A DNA stretch of 5,791 bases from assembly GCA_937912045.1 (NCBI GenBank), contig CALDPI010000274.1, positions 1-5,791 on the forward strand, given 5' to 3'. This document shows positions 1-5,594 of the stretch, one piece after another. The notes beneath the pieces were generated by a model. It was not told the origin of the DNA. It saw only the letters and a list, made by a program, of their open reading frames with translations, and did not search any database. This stretch comes from an uncultured Clostridia bacterium. Lineage in GTDB: Bacteria; Bacillota; Clostridia; Oscillospirales; Acutalibacteraceae. Within the stretch, counting starts at the first letter, position 1; each line of letters opens with the position of its first letter. The position numbers were made by a program, and so were the translations under genes.

Positions 1-1
1 G

Positions 2-652
2 CGCAAGATTTATACCTACGGCTTTGCATTTGCCAACTTCGGCTTTATGGGTAATGCTGTTGTTTCGGCACTTTTCCCCGAAACATTTATGCAATATCTT
101 GTGCTCACCACACCTTATCAGATGTTTATATACGCCTGGGCGGTTCCCACGCTTTTAATCCCTGCAGAGAACGCGACAACGCTAAAAGAGCGCCTGCGTC
201 CACTCATAAACCCAATGTTTGTGGCGGTTATAATTGGCATAATAATCGGACTTGCAAAAGTTCCGCTTCCGCCCTTTGCGAAAACCGCAGTCGCCACGCT
301 TGGCGATTGTATGTCGCCCGTTGCAATGCTGCTCACGGGTATGACGATTGCGAAAATTGACCTTGGAAAAGTCTTTAGAAACGTTGGAATATACGTTGCA
401 ACGTTTTTGAGGCTTATCGTTATACCGCTCATAGCGATTGGTATTTTAACGCTTTTGCCGATTTCTTATGATATGAAGCTTTGCATACTCTGTTCGCTTG
501 CTATGCCGCTCGGACTTAACACCGTCGTAATCCCCGGTGCCTACGGAAAGGATACCTCTCTTGCGGCAGGAATGGCGCTTATATCGCACGTGCTTTCGGC
601 TCTTACAATTCCATTCATATTTATGCTTTTTGAAAAAATCATATCGCATTAA
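2..652 (+). CDS. AEC-family transporter, C-terminal part (5' end outside window)
   Basis: This is a membrane permease of the auxin efflux carrier (AEC) family, whose bacterial members usually export or import small organic acids such as malonate or malate. The reading frame is open from base 2, so the gene starts upstream. About 216 residues are visible, roughly the last two thirds of a family usually near 300 to 320 aa. Near the visible start is the family motif region FANFGFMGNAVV. The rest alternates hydrophobic helices with short polar loops, and the last part (PLGLNTVVIPGAYGKD, then a hydrophobic helix ending in FMLFEK) is typical of AEC C-termini. The first in-frame ATG in the window, at 47, lies inside the conserved motif and is not a plausible start. 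The gene ends before an intrinsic terminator, so it is probably a separate transcription unit from the operon at 918. The family assignment is firm; the substrate cannot be read from the sequence. Confidence 0.88.
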   Translation, partial: RKIYTYGFAFANFGFMGNAVVSALFPETFMQYLVLTTPYQMFIYAWAVPTLLIPAENATTLKERLRPLINPMFVAVIIGIIIGLAKVPLPPFAKTAVATLGDCMSPVAMLLTGMTIAKIDLGKVFRNVGIYVATFLRLIVIPLIAIGILTLLPISYDMKLCILCSLAMPLGLNTVVIPGAYGKDTSLAAGMALISHVLSALTIPFIFMLFEKIISH

Positions 653-692
653 AGTGCAAACCAATCGTAAAAAAGTCCATATTTTTTATTAA

Positions 693-735
693 AAACCGAC
701 GGGAATCAAAATGCCTGTCGGTTTCTCATTTTTCC
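693..735 (+). terminator. Rho-independent terminator after the AEC transporter gene
   Basis: An 11-bp stem pairs 693-703 with 714-724 (AAACCGACGGG with CCTGTCGGTTT, one G-T wobble) around a 10-nt loop. It is followed by a T-rich tract ending in TTTTTCC at 735. The A-run just before the stem gives a T-run on the opposite strand, so it could work in both directions. It lies 41 bp after the AEC stop codon and separates that gene from the operon starting at 918. Confidence 0.85.
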
Positions 736-828
736 TTATATTCAGTGGATTTGACAGTGTTTTTTAGACTATATAACGGACAAAAGAAAAACAAAGTGAA
801 AAATGGGAAAAAGATGCTGAAAAATGCC

Positions 829-857
829 TTGACAACGGGAGAATAAGAACTTATACT
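829..857 (+). promoter_or_regulatory. SigA/sigma-70 promoter for the 918-5457 operon
   Basis: A perfect -35 box TTGACA (829-834) is followed by a 17-bp spacer and the -10 box TATACT (852-857), five of six matches to consensus. The predicted transcription start is near 864, giving a leader of about 54 nt before the ATG at 918. No other promoter this good was seen between here and 5457, consistent with one polycistronic message for the six following genes. Confidence 0.85.
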
Positions 858-865
858 TAGTTTGA

Positions 866-880
866 ATAATGGCGCATTAT
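866..880. promoter_or_regulatory. Candidate operator palindrome at the transcription start
   Basis: A perfect inverted repeat ATAATG-GCG-CATTAT lies 8 bp after the -10 box, at about +3 to +17 of the predicted transcript. A repressor bound here would block initiation or early elongation, so it is a reasonable operator for a sugar-responsive regulator. No regulator gene is in the window. The arms are AT-rich and only 6 bp, so chance occurrence is possible. A role as a weak leader hairpin is less likely because the stem is short. Confidence 0.4.
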
Positions 881-917
881 GCTATCAGTAATATATCCAT
901 AAAGAAAGGAAATCAGC

Positions 918-1592
918 ATGCTTTACATTTTAGACACAGCAGACAGAGAGGCAATTAAACACTGTAACGAATTTTATCCGCTTTGGGGCGTTACAACAAA
1001 TCCCTCAATCATCGCAAAGGAAAAAGAGGATTTTTGGAAGCTCCTTGAAGATATACGCAGCATCATAGGTCCTGAAAAGGCCTTGTTTGTTCAGACGGTT
1101 CAAAAGAAGGCAGACGAAATTGTTGAGGAAGCAAAGGTGCTTCGCGCAAGACTCGGTGAAAACTTTTACCTTAAAATCCCGATTAGTGAAGAGGGCCTTA
1201 AGGCAACCAAAATACTTAAAAAGCTCGGCATAGGTGTATTGGTAACTACAATTTTCACACCTGCACAGGCCTTGGTTGCCGCAAGGGCGGGGGCGGATTT
1301 TGTCGCACCGTACGTTAACCGCCTCGATAATATCCTGGGCGATGGTATAAACGTTGTTGCAGAGATTGTAGAACAATTTGAGCATTTCAAGCTTGAAACC
1401 AAGGTGCTTGCCGCAAGCTTCAAAAGTGCAGAGCAGATACATAAATGCGCGGTAGCAGGCTGTCACGCTGCAACCGTTTCGGCGGAGGCTATGAAGATGA
1501 TAATCGGACATCCCATGACCGACGTTGCTATTGCCGGCTTTGATAAGGATTGGAAGTCGGTTTACGGTGATAAAACAATTCTTGATTTTTAA
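918..1592 (+). CDS. Fructose-6-phosphate aldolase / transaldolase-like protein (TalC/FSA subfamily)
   Basis: This is a class I (Schiff-base) aldolase of the small transaldolase subfamily, 224 aa, about the usual length of FSA and TalC enzymes. Such enzymes cleave or form fructose 6-phosphate from dihydroxyacetone and glyceraldehyde 3-phosphate, or transfer a dihydroxyacetone unit between sugar phosphates, in the cytosol. Visible family motifs are LDTAD (D6), TTNPS (N28), LKIPIS with the Schiff-base lysine K86, VTTIFT (T110-T111), PYVNRLD (Y132, R135) and LAASFK (S167). Q59 and Y132 match positions that in E. coli FSA distinguish aldolase from true transaldolase, which has Glu and Phe there, so aldolase activity is favoured. 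AAAGGA at 905-910, 7 nt before the ATG, supports the start. It is the first gene after the operon promoter, with a SIS isomerase gene 12 bp downstream. The family is sure; aldolase versus transaldolase, and the exact acceptor, are not. Confidence 0.9.
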   Translation: MLYILDTADREAIKHCNEFYPLWGVTTNPSIIAKEKEDFWKLLEDIRSIIGPEKALFVQTVQKKADEIVEEAKVLRARLGENFYLKIPISEEGLKATKILKKLGIGVLVTTIFTPAQALVAARAGADFVAPYVNRLDNILGDGINVVAEIVEQFEHFKLETKVLAASFKSAEQIHKCAVAGCHAATVSAEAMKMIIGHPMTDVAIAGFDKDWKSVYGDKTILDF

Positions 1593-1604
1593 GGGTGTTT
1601 AATA

Positions 1605-2198
1605 ATGAAAAAGGAAGCATTAGAAATGGCTAAGGCCGCATATAGAGTCGAGAGCGAATGCATCGCAGAAATGCTCGATTTTTTTGACGAGGCTGCTTTC
1701 GGAAAAGCGGTTGAGCTGCTTAAAAATGCAGAGCGCATCGGTGCCGCAGGCTGTGGCCACAGCGGAATTATCTGCCAGCATTTCGCACACCTTATGTGCT
1801 GTATTGAGCAACCTGCAAAGTTTATTTCTCCTGCGGAGGCAATCCACGGCGGAATGGGCTTTTTGCAAAAGGGTGACGTTTGCGTGTTTGCATCGCGCGG
1901 CGGCAAAACGAAGGAGCTTTTGCCGATGCTTGATATATGCAAGGCAAAGGGCGTTTACATAATTGCTGTAACAGAGAACGAGGAGTCGGTTATGGCGAAG
2001 GCTGCCGATGTCGTGCTTAAGCAGCATGTTAACCGCGAAACCGACAAATACAATTCACAGGGCACAACATCATCTACCGCCCTTTGCATGATTTTCCACG
2101 CACTTCAGACGGCGCTCATAGAGGAAACAGGCTATAAAAATGAGCAATTCGCGCTTATTCACCCCGGCGGTGCGGTAGGCGAGAGAATAAATAAGTAA
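1605..2198 (+). CDS. SIS-domain sugar-phosphate isomerase, KpsF/GutQ-like without CBS domains
   Basis: This is a cytosolic sugar isomerase (SIS) fold protein of 197 aa. The closest recognisable family is KpsF/GutQ/KdsD arabinose-5-phosphate isomerase, which interconverts ribulose 5-phosphate and arabinose 5-phosphate. Motifs in order are GCGHSG (49-54), AEAIHGG (H81), SRGGKTKE (97-104), TTSST (154-158) and HPGGAVGER (from H186). Residues H81, E104, E145 and H186 line up at a constant offset of 7 with the E. coli KdsD active-site residues I recall (H88, E111, E152, H193). The KdsD lysine K59 (motif GMGKSG) is H52 here. The tandem CBS domains that bring family members to about 320 aa are absent, so this is a stand-alone catalytic domain. 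The ribosome binding site is weak (AAGGGTG at 1591-1597, overlapping the previous stop). Other SIS roles, such as 3-hexulose-6-phosphate isomerase, remain possible; the substrate is not proven. Confidence 0.83.
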   Translation: MKKEALEMAKAAYRVESECIAEMLDFFDEAAFGKAVELLKNAERIGAAGCGHSGIICQHFAHLMCCIEQPAKFISPAEAIHGGMGFLQKGDVCVFASRGGKTKELLPMLDICKAKGVYIIAVTENEESVMAKAADVVLKQHVNRETDKYNSQGTTSSTALCMIFHALQTALIEETGYKNEQFALIHPGGAVGERINK

Positions 2199-2208
2199 AT
2201 AATTTTTT

Positions 2209-2214
2209 GGAGGT
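2209..2214 (+). promoter_or_regulatory. Strong ribosome binding site that fixes the start at 2222
   Basis: GGAGGT lies 7 nt before the ATG at 2222, an ideal Shine-Dalgarno arrangement. A TTG at 2207 in the same frame would add five residues, but it overlaps this site and has no ribosome binding site of its own, so ATG 2222 is chosen. Confidence 0.85.
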
Positions 2215-2221
2215 AACAAAA

Positions 2222-2842
2222 ATGGAATTTAAAATTTTTCAAAAGGAAGTAGAGCTTCAGTCGAGAGGTTGGATACCCACCTTCCACGACATCTCAAAGG
2301 AGGTTAACGAAATCGTTGAGGCATCCGGCATTAAGAACGGTACTGTCAGCATCGTTTCTCACCACACCACCTGCTCTGTAATGGTTCAGGAATGCTCACA
2401 CGATATTGACTCTTTCGATTTGGAGTTTTTACAGCATGACCTTCTCGATATTATGAGAAAGATGATTCCCGACTTCGCAGAGGAGCATCAGTATCGTCAC
2501 CCCGGCCCGATTCATGCACAGTACGGCAGATACGTTAACGAGCCCGGCGACTATTCAAGCATGAACACCGACGGACATCTCCGCAGCTGCTTCTTCGGCA
2601 GAAGCGAAACAATGACCATCAAGGACGGCGTTGTTGACGGCGGTAAGTTTGCACACGTTTACTTCATCGACTGGGACCACGTTCTTGCACGTCGCAGACA
2701 GGTTAACATCACCGTTATGGGCACCACCGAGGACGTAGGCGACAGAAAGTGGAACAACGGCGAGGTTGTTGATACCAAGCACAAGTTCCTCGAGGAAGAA
2801 AAGGCATACGACGTTCATTACGACCTTCAGCAGAAGAGATAA
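2222..2842 (+). CDS. YjbQ/UPF0047 family protein, long form (paralog 1)
   Basis: A 206-aa member of the YjbQ family (UPF0047, TIGR00149), small beta-rich proteins of uncertain role; E. coli YjbQ is reported to have weak thiamine-phosphate-synthase activity. Visible motifs are FHDIS (21-25), SHHTTCSV with QE (46-57), YRHPGP (H93), NTDGHLRS (115-122) and YFIDWD followed by ARRRQV (147-161). The histidines and aspartate in these motifs are probably the conserved metal or active-site set. Two things are odd. About 20 residues separate HPGP from NTDGHLRS, where ordinary YjbQ proteins have only a few. A charged tail of about 38 residues follows the point where the domain normally ends (near G167), making it much longer than the usual 130-140 aa. 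It is 23 bp after the SIS gene and 11 bp before the TIM-like gene. The family is firm; the function in this operon, perhaps on a sugar or sugar phosphate, is unknown. Confidence 0.87.
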   Translation: MEFKIFQKEVELQSRGWIPTFHDISKEVNEIVEASGIKNGTVSIVSHHTTCSVMVQECSHDIDSFDLEFLQHDLLDIMRKMIPDFAEEHQYRHPGPIHAQYGRYVNEPGDYSSMNTDGHLRSCFFGRSETMTIKDGVVDGGKFAHVYFIDWDHVLARRRQVNITVMGTTEDVGDRKWNNGEVVDTKHKFLEEEKAYDVHYDLQQKR

Positions 2843-2853
2843 GGAATAATCCT

Positions 2854-3558
2854 ATGAGAAGAAAGATAAGAACACCTTATTTTGAAGTTGGAACAAAGAA
2901 TTACGTATATGGCGATAAGCTGCTTGAGTATGCGCTTGCTGCAGATAAGGCGGCAGAAAAGTACGATATAGACGTTCTGTTTATATGTCCACCTATAGAG
3001 GTTCGCAGAGTGGCAGAGAATACAAAGAATTTGTTTGTGTTTTCTACATATATGGATACTTTGTATCCGGGCAGAGGCTGTGCAGATATTTTGCCCGAGG
3101 GACTGAAAGCGGCAGGCGCGGTAGGCGTAATGGTAAACCACTGCGAAAAGCCTATGAGCTTACCGCAAATCAAGGCCACCATTGACCGCGCTAAAGAGTT
3201 GGATTTTTATGTATTTGCCTGTGCGGATACGCTTGACGAGGCTAAGGCTATAGCCCAGTTGCATCCTGACATTATCAATCCCGAACCTTCAGAGATAATT
3301 GGCGGCGGCAAAGGCTCAAGTCCAATGTCTTACGTTAAGGATTCTATTCGCGTAATAAAGGAAATAGACCCCAATATTATGGTAGAACAGGCGGCAGGAA
3401 TTACCTGTGGTCAAGAGGTTTACGATTTCATAATGGCGGGAAGCGAGGCAGCAGGTGCCGCTTCGGGCATTATGAATGCCGAAGACCCGCTTGCAATGAT
3501 TGACGAGATGATTGCAGCAACGCGCCGCGCAGCAGACGATTTGAAAAAACAGAAATAA
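2854..3558 (+). CDS. Triosephosphate isomerase-like protein, archaeal type
   Basis: A 234-aa TIM-barrel protein resembling the short archaeal triosephosphate isomerases (about 225 aa) rather than the bacterial 250-aa form. TIM interconverts dihydroxyacetone phosphate and glyceraldehyde 3-phosphate. Catalytic residues are recognisable: K15 in VGTKNY, H96 in MVNHCEKPM and the base E144 in NPEPSEIIG. Phosphate-loop counterparts are GGGKGSS (150-156), AAGITCG (180-186) and GAASGI (201-206), and ILPEGLKAAGAVG (79-91) is also typical. The Asn that precedes the lysine by two residues in ordinary TIMs (NFK or NWK) is G13 here, and the loop after E144 differs from the archaeal GTG-type loop. It may therefore act on a related substrate such as a tetrulose phosphate, as the TIM-like EryH of erythritol catabolism does; this is inference. 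AAGGA at 2841-2845 overlaps the previous stop and serves as ribosome binding site. It lies between the two YjbQ genes. Confidence 0.83.
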   Translation: MRRKIRTPYFEVGTKNYVYGDKLLEYALAADKAAEKYDIDVLFICPPIEVRRVAENTKNLFVFSTYMDTLYPGRGCADILPEGLKAAGAVGVMVNHCEKPMSLPQIKATIDRAKELDFYVFACADTLDEAKAIAQLHPDIINPEPSEIIGGGKGSSPMSYVKDSIRVIKEIDPNIMVEQAAGITCGQEVYDFIMAGSEAAGAASGIMNAEDPLAMIDEMIAATRRAADDLKKQK

Positions 3559-3572
3559 AGAGGTTATAACAA

Positions 3573-4067
3573 ATGGTTTATAAAAAGGCATTAAAACTTG
3601 AATCAAGACATCGCGCCGTCAGCTTCCACGACATCACAGACGAGGTTAAGGCAATCGTTAAGGAGTCGGGTGTTAAGGACGGTATCGTTGTGGTATATTC
3701 TCACCACACAACCTGCTCTGTCATCACACAGGAGTGCGCCTTTGATATGTCTATGACAGGCCTTGAAACACTGCAGCAGGATTTGGTCAACGTGTTTGAG
3801 GAGTGGATTCCCACCTGCAGATACGAGGGAATGTATATGCATCCGGGCCCTAAGGCGCTCGAATTTGCAGAGGAGCACGGCGAGGATAACTTTGGCTGTC
3901 ACAATACCGATGCACACCTGCGTTCTTCCATAATCGGCAGAAACGTTACGGTAGTAATTGATGACGGTGTTGCCGATTTGGGCGAGTTTGGCAGAATTCA
4001 TTTCATTGACTTCGACCAGACACGCGGCAGAACACGTACCGTTCAGGTTATGATTATAGGAGAGTAA
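3573..4067 (+). CDS. YjbQ/UPF0047 family protein, short form (paralog 2)
   Basis: A 164-aa YjbQ-family protein clearly related to the one at 2222. By hand, residues 15-58 match 25 of 44 positions in residues 18-61 of paralog 1. Motifs are FHDIT (18-22), SHHTTCSV with QE (43-54), MHPGP (H90), NTDAHLRSS (111-119), and HFIDFD followed by RGRTRTVQV (143-159). It carries the same long spacer of about 20 residues between HPGP and NTDAH, so that insertion predates the duplication or marks this subfamily. It lacks the charged C-terminal tail of paralog 1. The ribosome binding site AAGAGGT (3558-3564) lies 8 nt before the ATG. The next gene starts 1 bp after the stop, so translation is probably coupled. 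Two copies in one operon suggest distinct substrates or a mixed oligomer; neither can be decided from sequence. The biochemical role is unknown. Confidence 0.87.
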   Translation: MVYKKALKLESRHRAVSFHDITDEVKAIVKESGVKDGIVVVYSHHTTCSVITQECAFDMSMTGLETLQQDLVNVFEEWIPTCRYEGMYMHPGPKALEFAEEHGEDNFGCHNTDAHLRSSIIGRNVTVVIDDGVADLGEFGRIHFIDFDQTRGRTRTVQVMIIGE

Positions 4068-4068
4068 T

Positions 4069-5457
4069 ATGGGCAAGGTAAAAATCGGTTTTCTTCCGCT
4101 TTACGTAAAGCTTTATGACGACGGCGCACCGGGTATGCGCGAGCGCGTAAATTCCTTTACAGAGGAGATAAAAACCATTTTGAAAAGCAGGGAAGACGTT
4201 CTGCTTGTAAGTGCCGATATCTGCCGACTTGAAGACGAGTTTGCGGCGACCGTTGCAATGTTCGAAAAGGAAAAGGTTGACAGCATTGTCACTCTTCACC
4301 TTGCTTATTCTCCGTCACTCCAGTCGGAAAAGGTGCTTAAAAACACCTCTTTGCCCATTGTGATTCTTGACACCACCCCGACCTATGCCTTCACAACCGA
4401 TGATGACGCCGCAGTAATTTCTTATAACCACGGAATTCACGGCGTTCAGGATATGTGCAACCTGCTTGTAAGAAACAAAAAACAGTTCTTTATCGAGGCA
4501 GGACACTATAAGGAAAGCGACGTTATTGATAGGACTGTGGCACGCGTTAAGGGCATTGCCGCAGCAAACAGCTTTAAGAGCGCAAGGGTCGGCTCGATTG
4601 GCGGCTCCTTTGCCGGTATGGGCGACTTCATAATATCCGATGCTGCATATAAAGCTCTCGGAATTGAAACCACCGTGCTGACACCTGAAAAGGTTAAGGA
4701 AATCGACGCCAAAATTACCGAGGATGAGGTCACCGCTCTTGTCGAGCGTGACCGTGCAAGGTATAATATTGATGAGGCACTCACGGAGAAGCAGCACAGG
4801 ACAACCGCAAGGGGAAGCCTTGTTATAAGACGCTGGCTTGAGGAAAACAAACTCACAGCCTTTACTGCCAACTTCCTAAAGGTCGATAAGGCCTTTGGCA
4901 TTGGCGGAATGCCCTTTTCAGAGGCAAACAGGGCAATGGAGCGCGGCATTGGCTACGCAGGCGAGGGTGATACGCTCAATGCTGCACTTGTCGGCGCACT
5001 TATGAGCGTAAGCGACGAGGCATCATTTATCGAAATGTTCTGCCCCGATTGGAAGAATAATATGATTTTTATCAGCCATATGGGCGAGATGAATACCTCT
5101 CTTGCACACGCTAAGCCCACAGTGTCCCCGACACCGATGAAGTATTCGGATATTGATACCGTAAAAATCCACGCGACCTATAAGGCCGGCACCGCAACAC
5201 TTATAAGCCTTGTTCCGATTGCCGACGACAAATTCAGAATTGTTACGTCGCTCGTGGAGATGAAGGTGCCCGAGTGTCCGAAGCTTAACAAAAATCAGAT
5301 AAAGGGCTGGTTTGCACCGCAGAAGTCGGTTGCAGACTTCCTTTGCGATTACACAAAGCTGGGCGGACCGCACCACCTTTCGCTTATGTACGGCGATGCG
5401 AGAAAAACAGCAGAAACCTTTGCAGGTGTTCTCGGCTTTGAATATTTTGAAATATAG
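4069..5457 (+). CDS. L-arabinose/L-fucose isomerase-family protein
   Basis: A 462-aa cytosolic protein of the FucI/AraA superfamily, Mn2+-dependent aldose-ketose isomerases acting on free sugars. The N-terminal part (KIGFLPLYVKLYDD, then residues to about 170) forms the Rossmann-like domains typical of these proteins. The C-terminal half shows the AraA-type metal and catalytic set: E299 in YAGEGD, E322 in FIEMFC, H337 in ISHMGEMN, and H435/H436 in GGPHHLSL. In E. coli AraA the matching residues are two Glu and two His (recalled as E306, E333, H350, H450). It is somewhat shorter than AraA (about 500 aa), and its N-terminus resembles less characterised family members, so the substrate should not be assumed to be arabinose. 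AGGAG (4058-4062), inside the previous gene's end, is its ribosome binding site, 6 nt before the ATG. It is the last gene of the operon, ahead of a hairpin. Confidence 0.83.
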   Translation: MGKVKIGFLPLYVKLYDDGAPGMRERVNSFTEEIKTILKSREDVLLVSADICRLEDEFAATVAMFEKEKVDSIVTLHLAYSPSLQSEKVLKNTSLPIVILDTTPTYAFTTDDDAAVISYNHGIHGVQDMCNLLVRNKKQFFIEAGHYKESDVIDRTVARVKGIAAANSFKSARVGSIGGSFAGMGDFIISDAAYKALGIETTVLTPEKVKEIDAKITEDEVTALVERDRARYNIDEALTEKQHRTTARGSLVIRRWLEENKLTAFTANFLKVDKAFGIGGMPFSEANRAMERGIGYAGEGDTLNAALVGALMSVSDEASFIEMFCPDWKNNMIFISHMGEMNTSLAHAKPTVSPTPMKYSDIDTVKIHATYKAGTATLISLVPIADDKFRIVTSLVEMKVPECPKLNKNQIKGWFAPQKSVADFLCDYTKLGGPHHLSLMYGDARKTAETFAGVLGFEYFEI

Positions 5458-5466
5458 CATTTTTTC

Positions 5467-5507
5467 AGGACTCGGATTTTATCCGGGTCCTAAAATCTAA
5501 CTTTTTT
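5467..5507 (+). terminator. Hairpin after the operon, probable terminator with displaced T-run
   Basis: An 11-bp stem pairs 5467-5477 with 5481-5491 (AGGACTCGGAT with ATCCGGGTCCT, one T-G wobble) around a TTT loop. The stem is stable, but the T-run (5502-5507) begins 10 nt after it instead of at once, with an A-run between. It may be a suboptimal terminator or a 3'-end stabilising or processing hairpin. Its place directly after the operon's last stop codon and before a new promoter supports an end-of-transcript role. Confidence 0.6.
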
Positions 5508-5520
5508 CGATGTAATTATA

Positions 5521-5533
5521 GATATTTTATATC
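5521..5533. promoter_or_regulatory. Short palindrome touching the -35 box of the next promoter
   Basis: A perfect inverted repeat GATAT-TTT-ATATC overlaps the first bases of the -35 box at 5532. It could be a regulator site, but it is only 5 bp per arm in AT-rich intergenic DNA, so chance is a real alternative. Confidence 0.2.
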
Positions 5534-5560
5534 GACACGCCCTTAAAATAATGTTATACT
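5532..5560 (+). promoter_or_regulatory. SigA/sigma-70 promoter for the amidohydrolase gene
   Basis: A -35 box TCGACA (5532-5537, five of six matches) is followed by a 17-bp spacer and -10 box TATACT (5555-5560). The predicted start is near 5567, giving a leader of about 28 nt. The -10 region TTATACTTA is identical over nine bases to that of the promoter at 829-857. It indicates that the downstream gene has its own transcription start. Confidence 0.72.
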
Positions 5561-5594
5561 TATTATACATTTTAATTTTAACGGAGGTACCGAA

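Noticed and set aside
751..777. A second promoter-like pair, TTGACA (751-756) and TATAAC (772-777).
   Set aside because: The spacer is only 15 bp, and the pair at 829-857 with a 17-bp spacer is far better and closer to the gene.
864..917. A riboswitch (for example a TPP riboswitch, given the reported YjbQ thiamine link) in the operon leader.
   Set aside because: The leader is only about 54 nt and has no TPP-type conserved elements, too short for a known aptamer plus expression platform.
1005..1511. Long minus-strand open frame of 168 codons inside the aldolase gene.
   Set aside because: It lies antisense to a clear enzyme gene, its translation resembles no family and is rich in Cys and Tyr in the way of antisense codon shadows.
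2207..2221. Upstream TTG start for YjbQ paralog 1.
   Set aside because: It overlaps the GGAGGT ribosome binding site that is ideally spaced for the ATG at 2222.
3603..4076. Long minus-strand open frame of 157 codons opposite the second YjbQ gene.
   Set aside because: The plus-strand frame has the conserved YjbQ motifs and a ribosome binding site; the antisense translation has no recognisable features.
5023..5460. Minus-strand open frame of 145 codons opposite the end of the AraA-like gene.
   Set aside because: The plus-strand frame carries the conserved metal-binding histidines; the antisense product is Cys- and Arg-rich without a domain.
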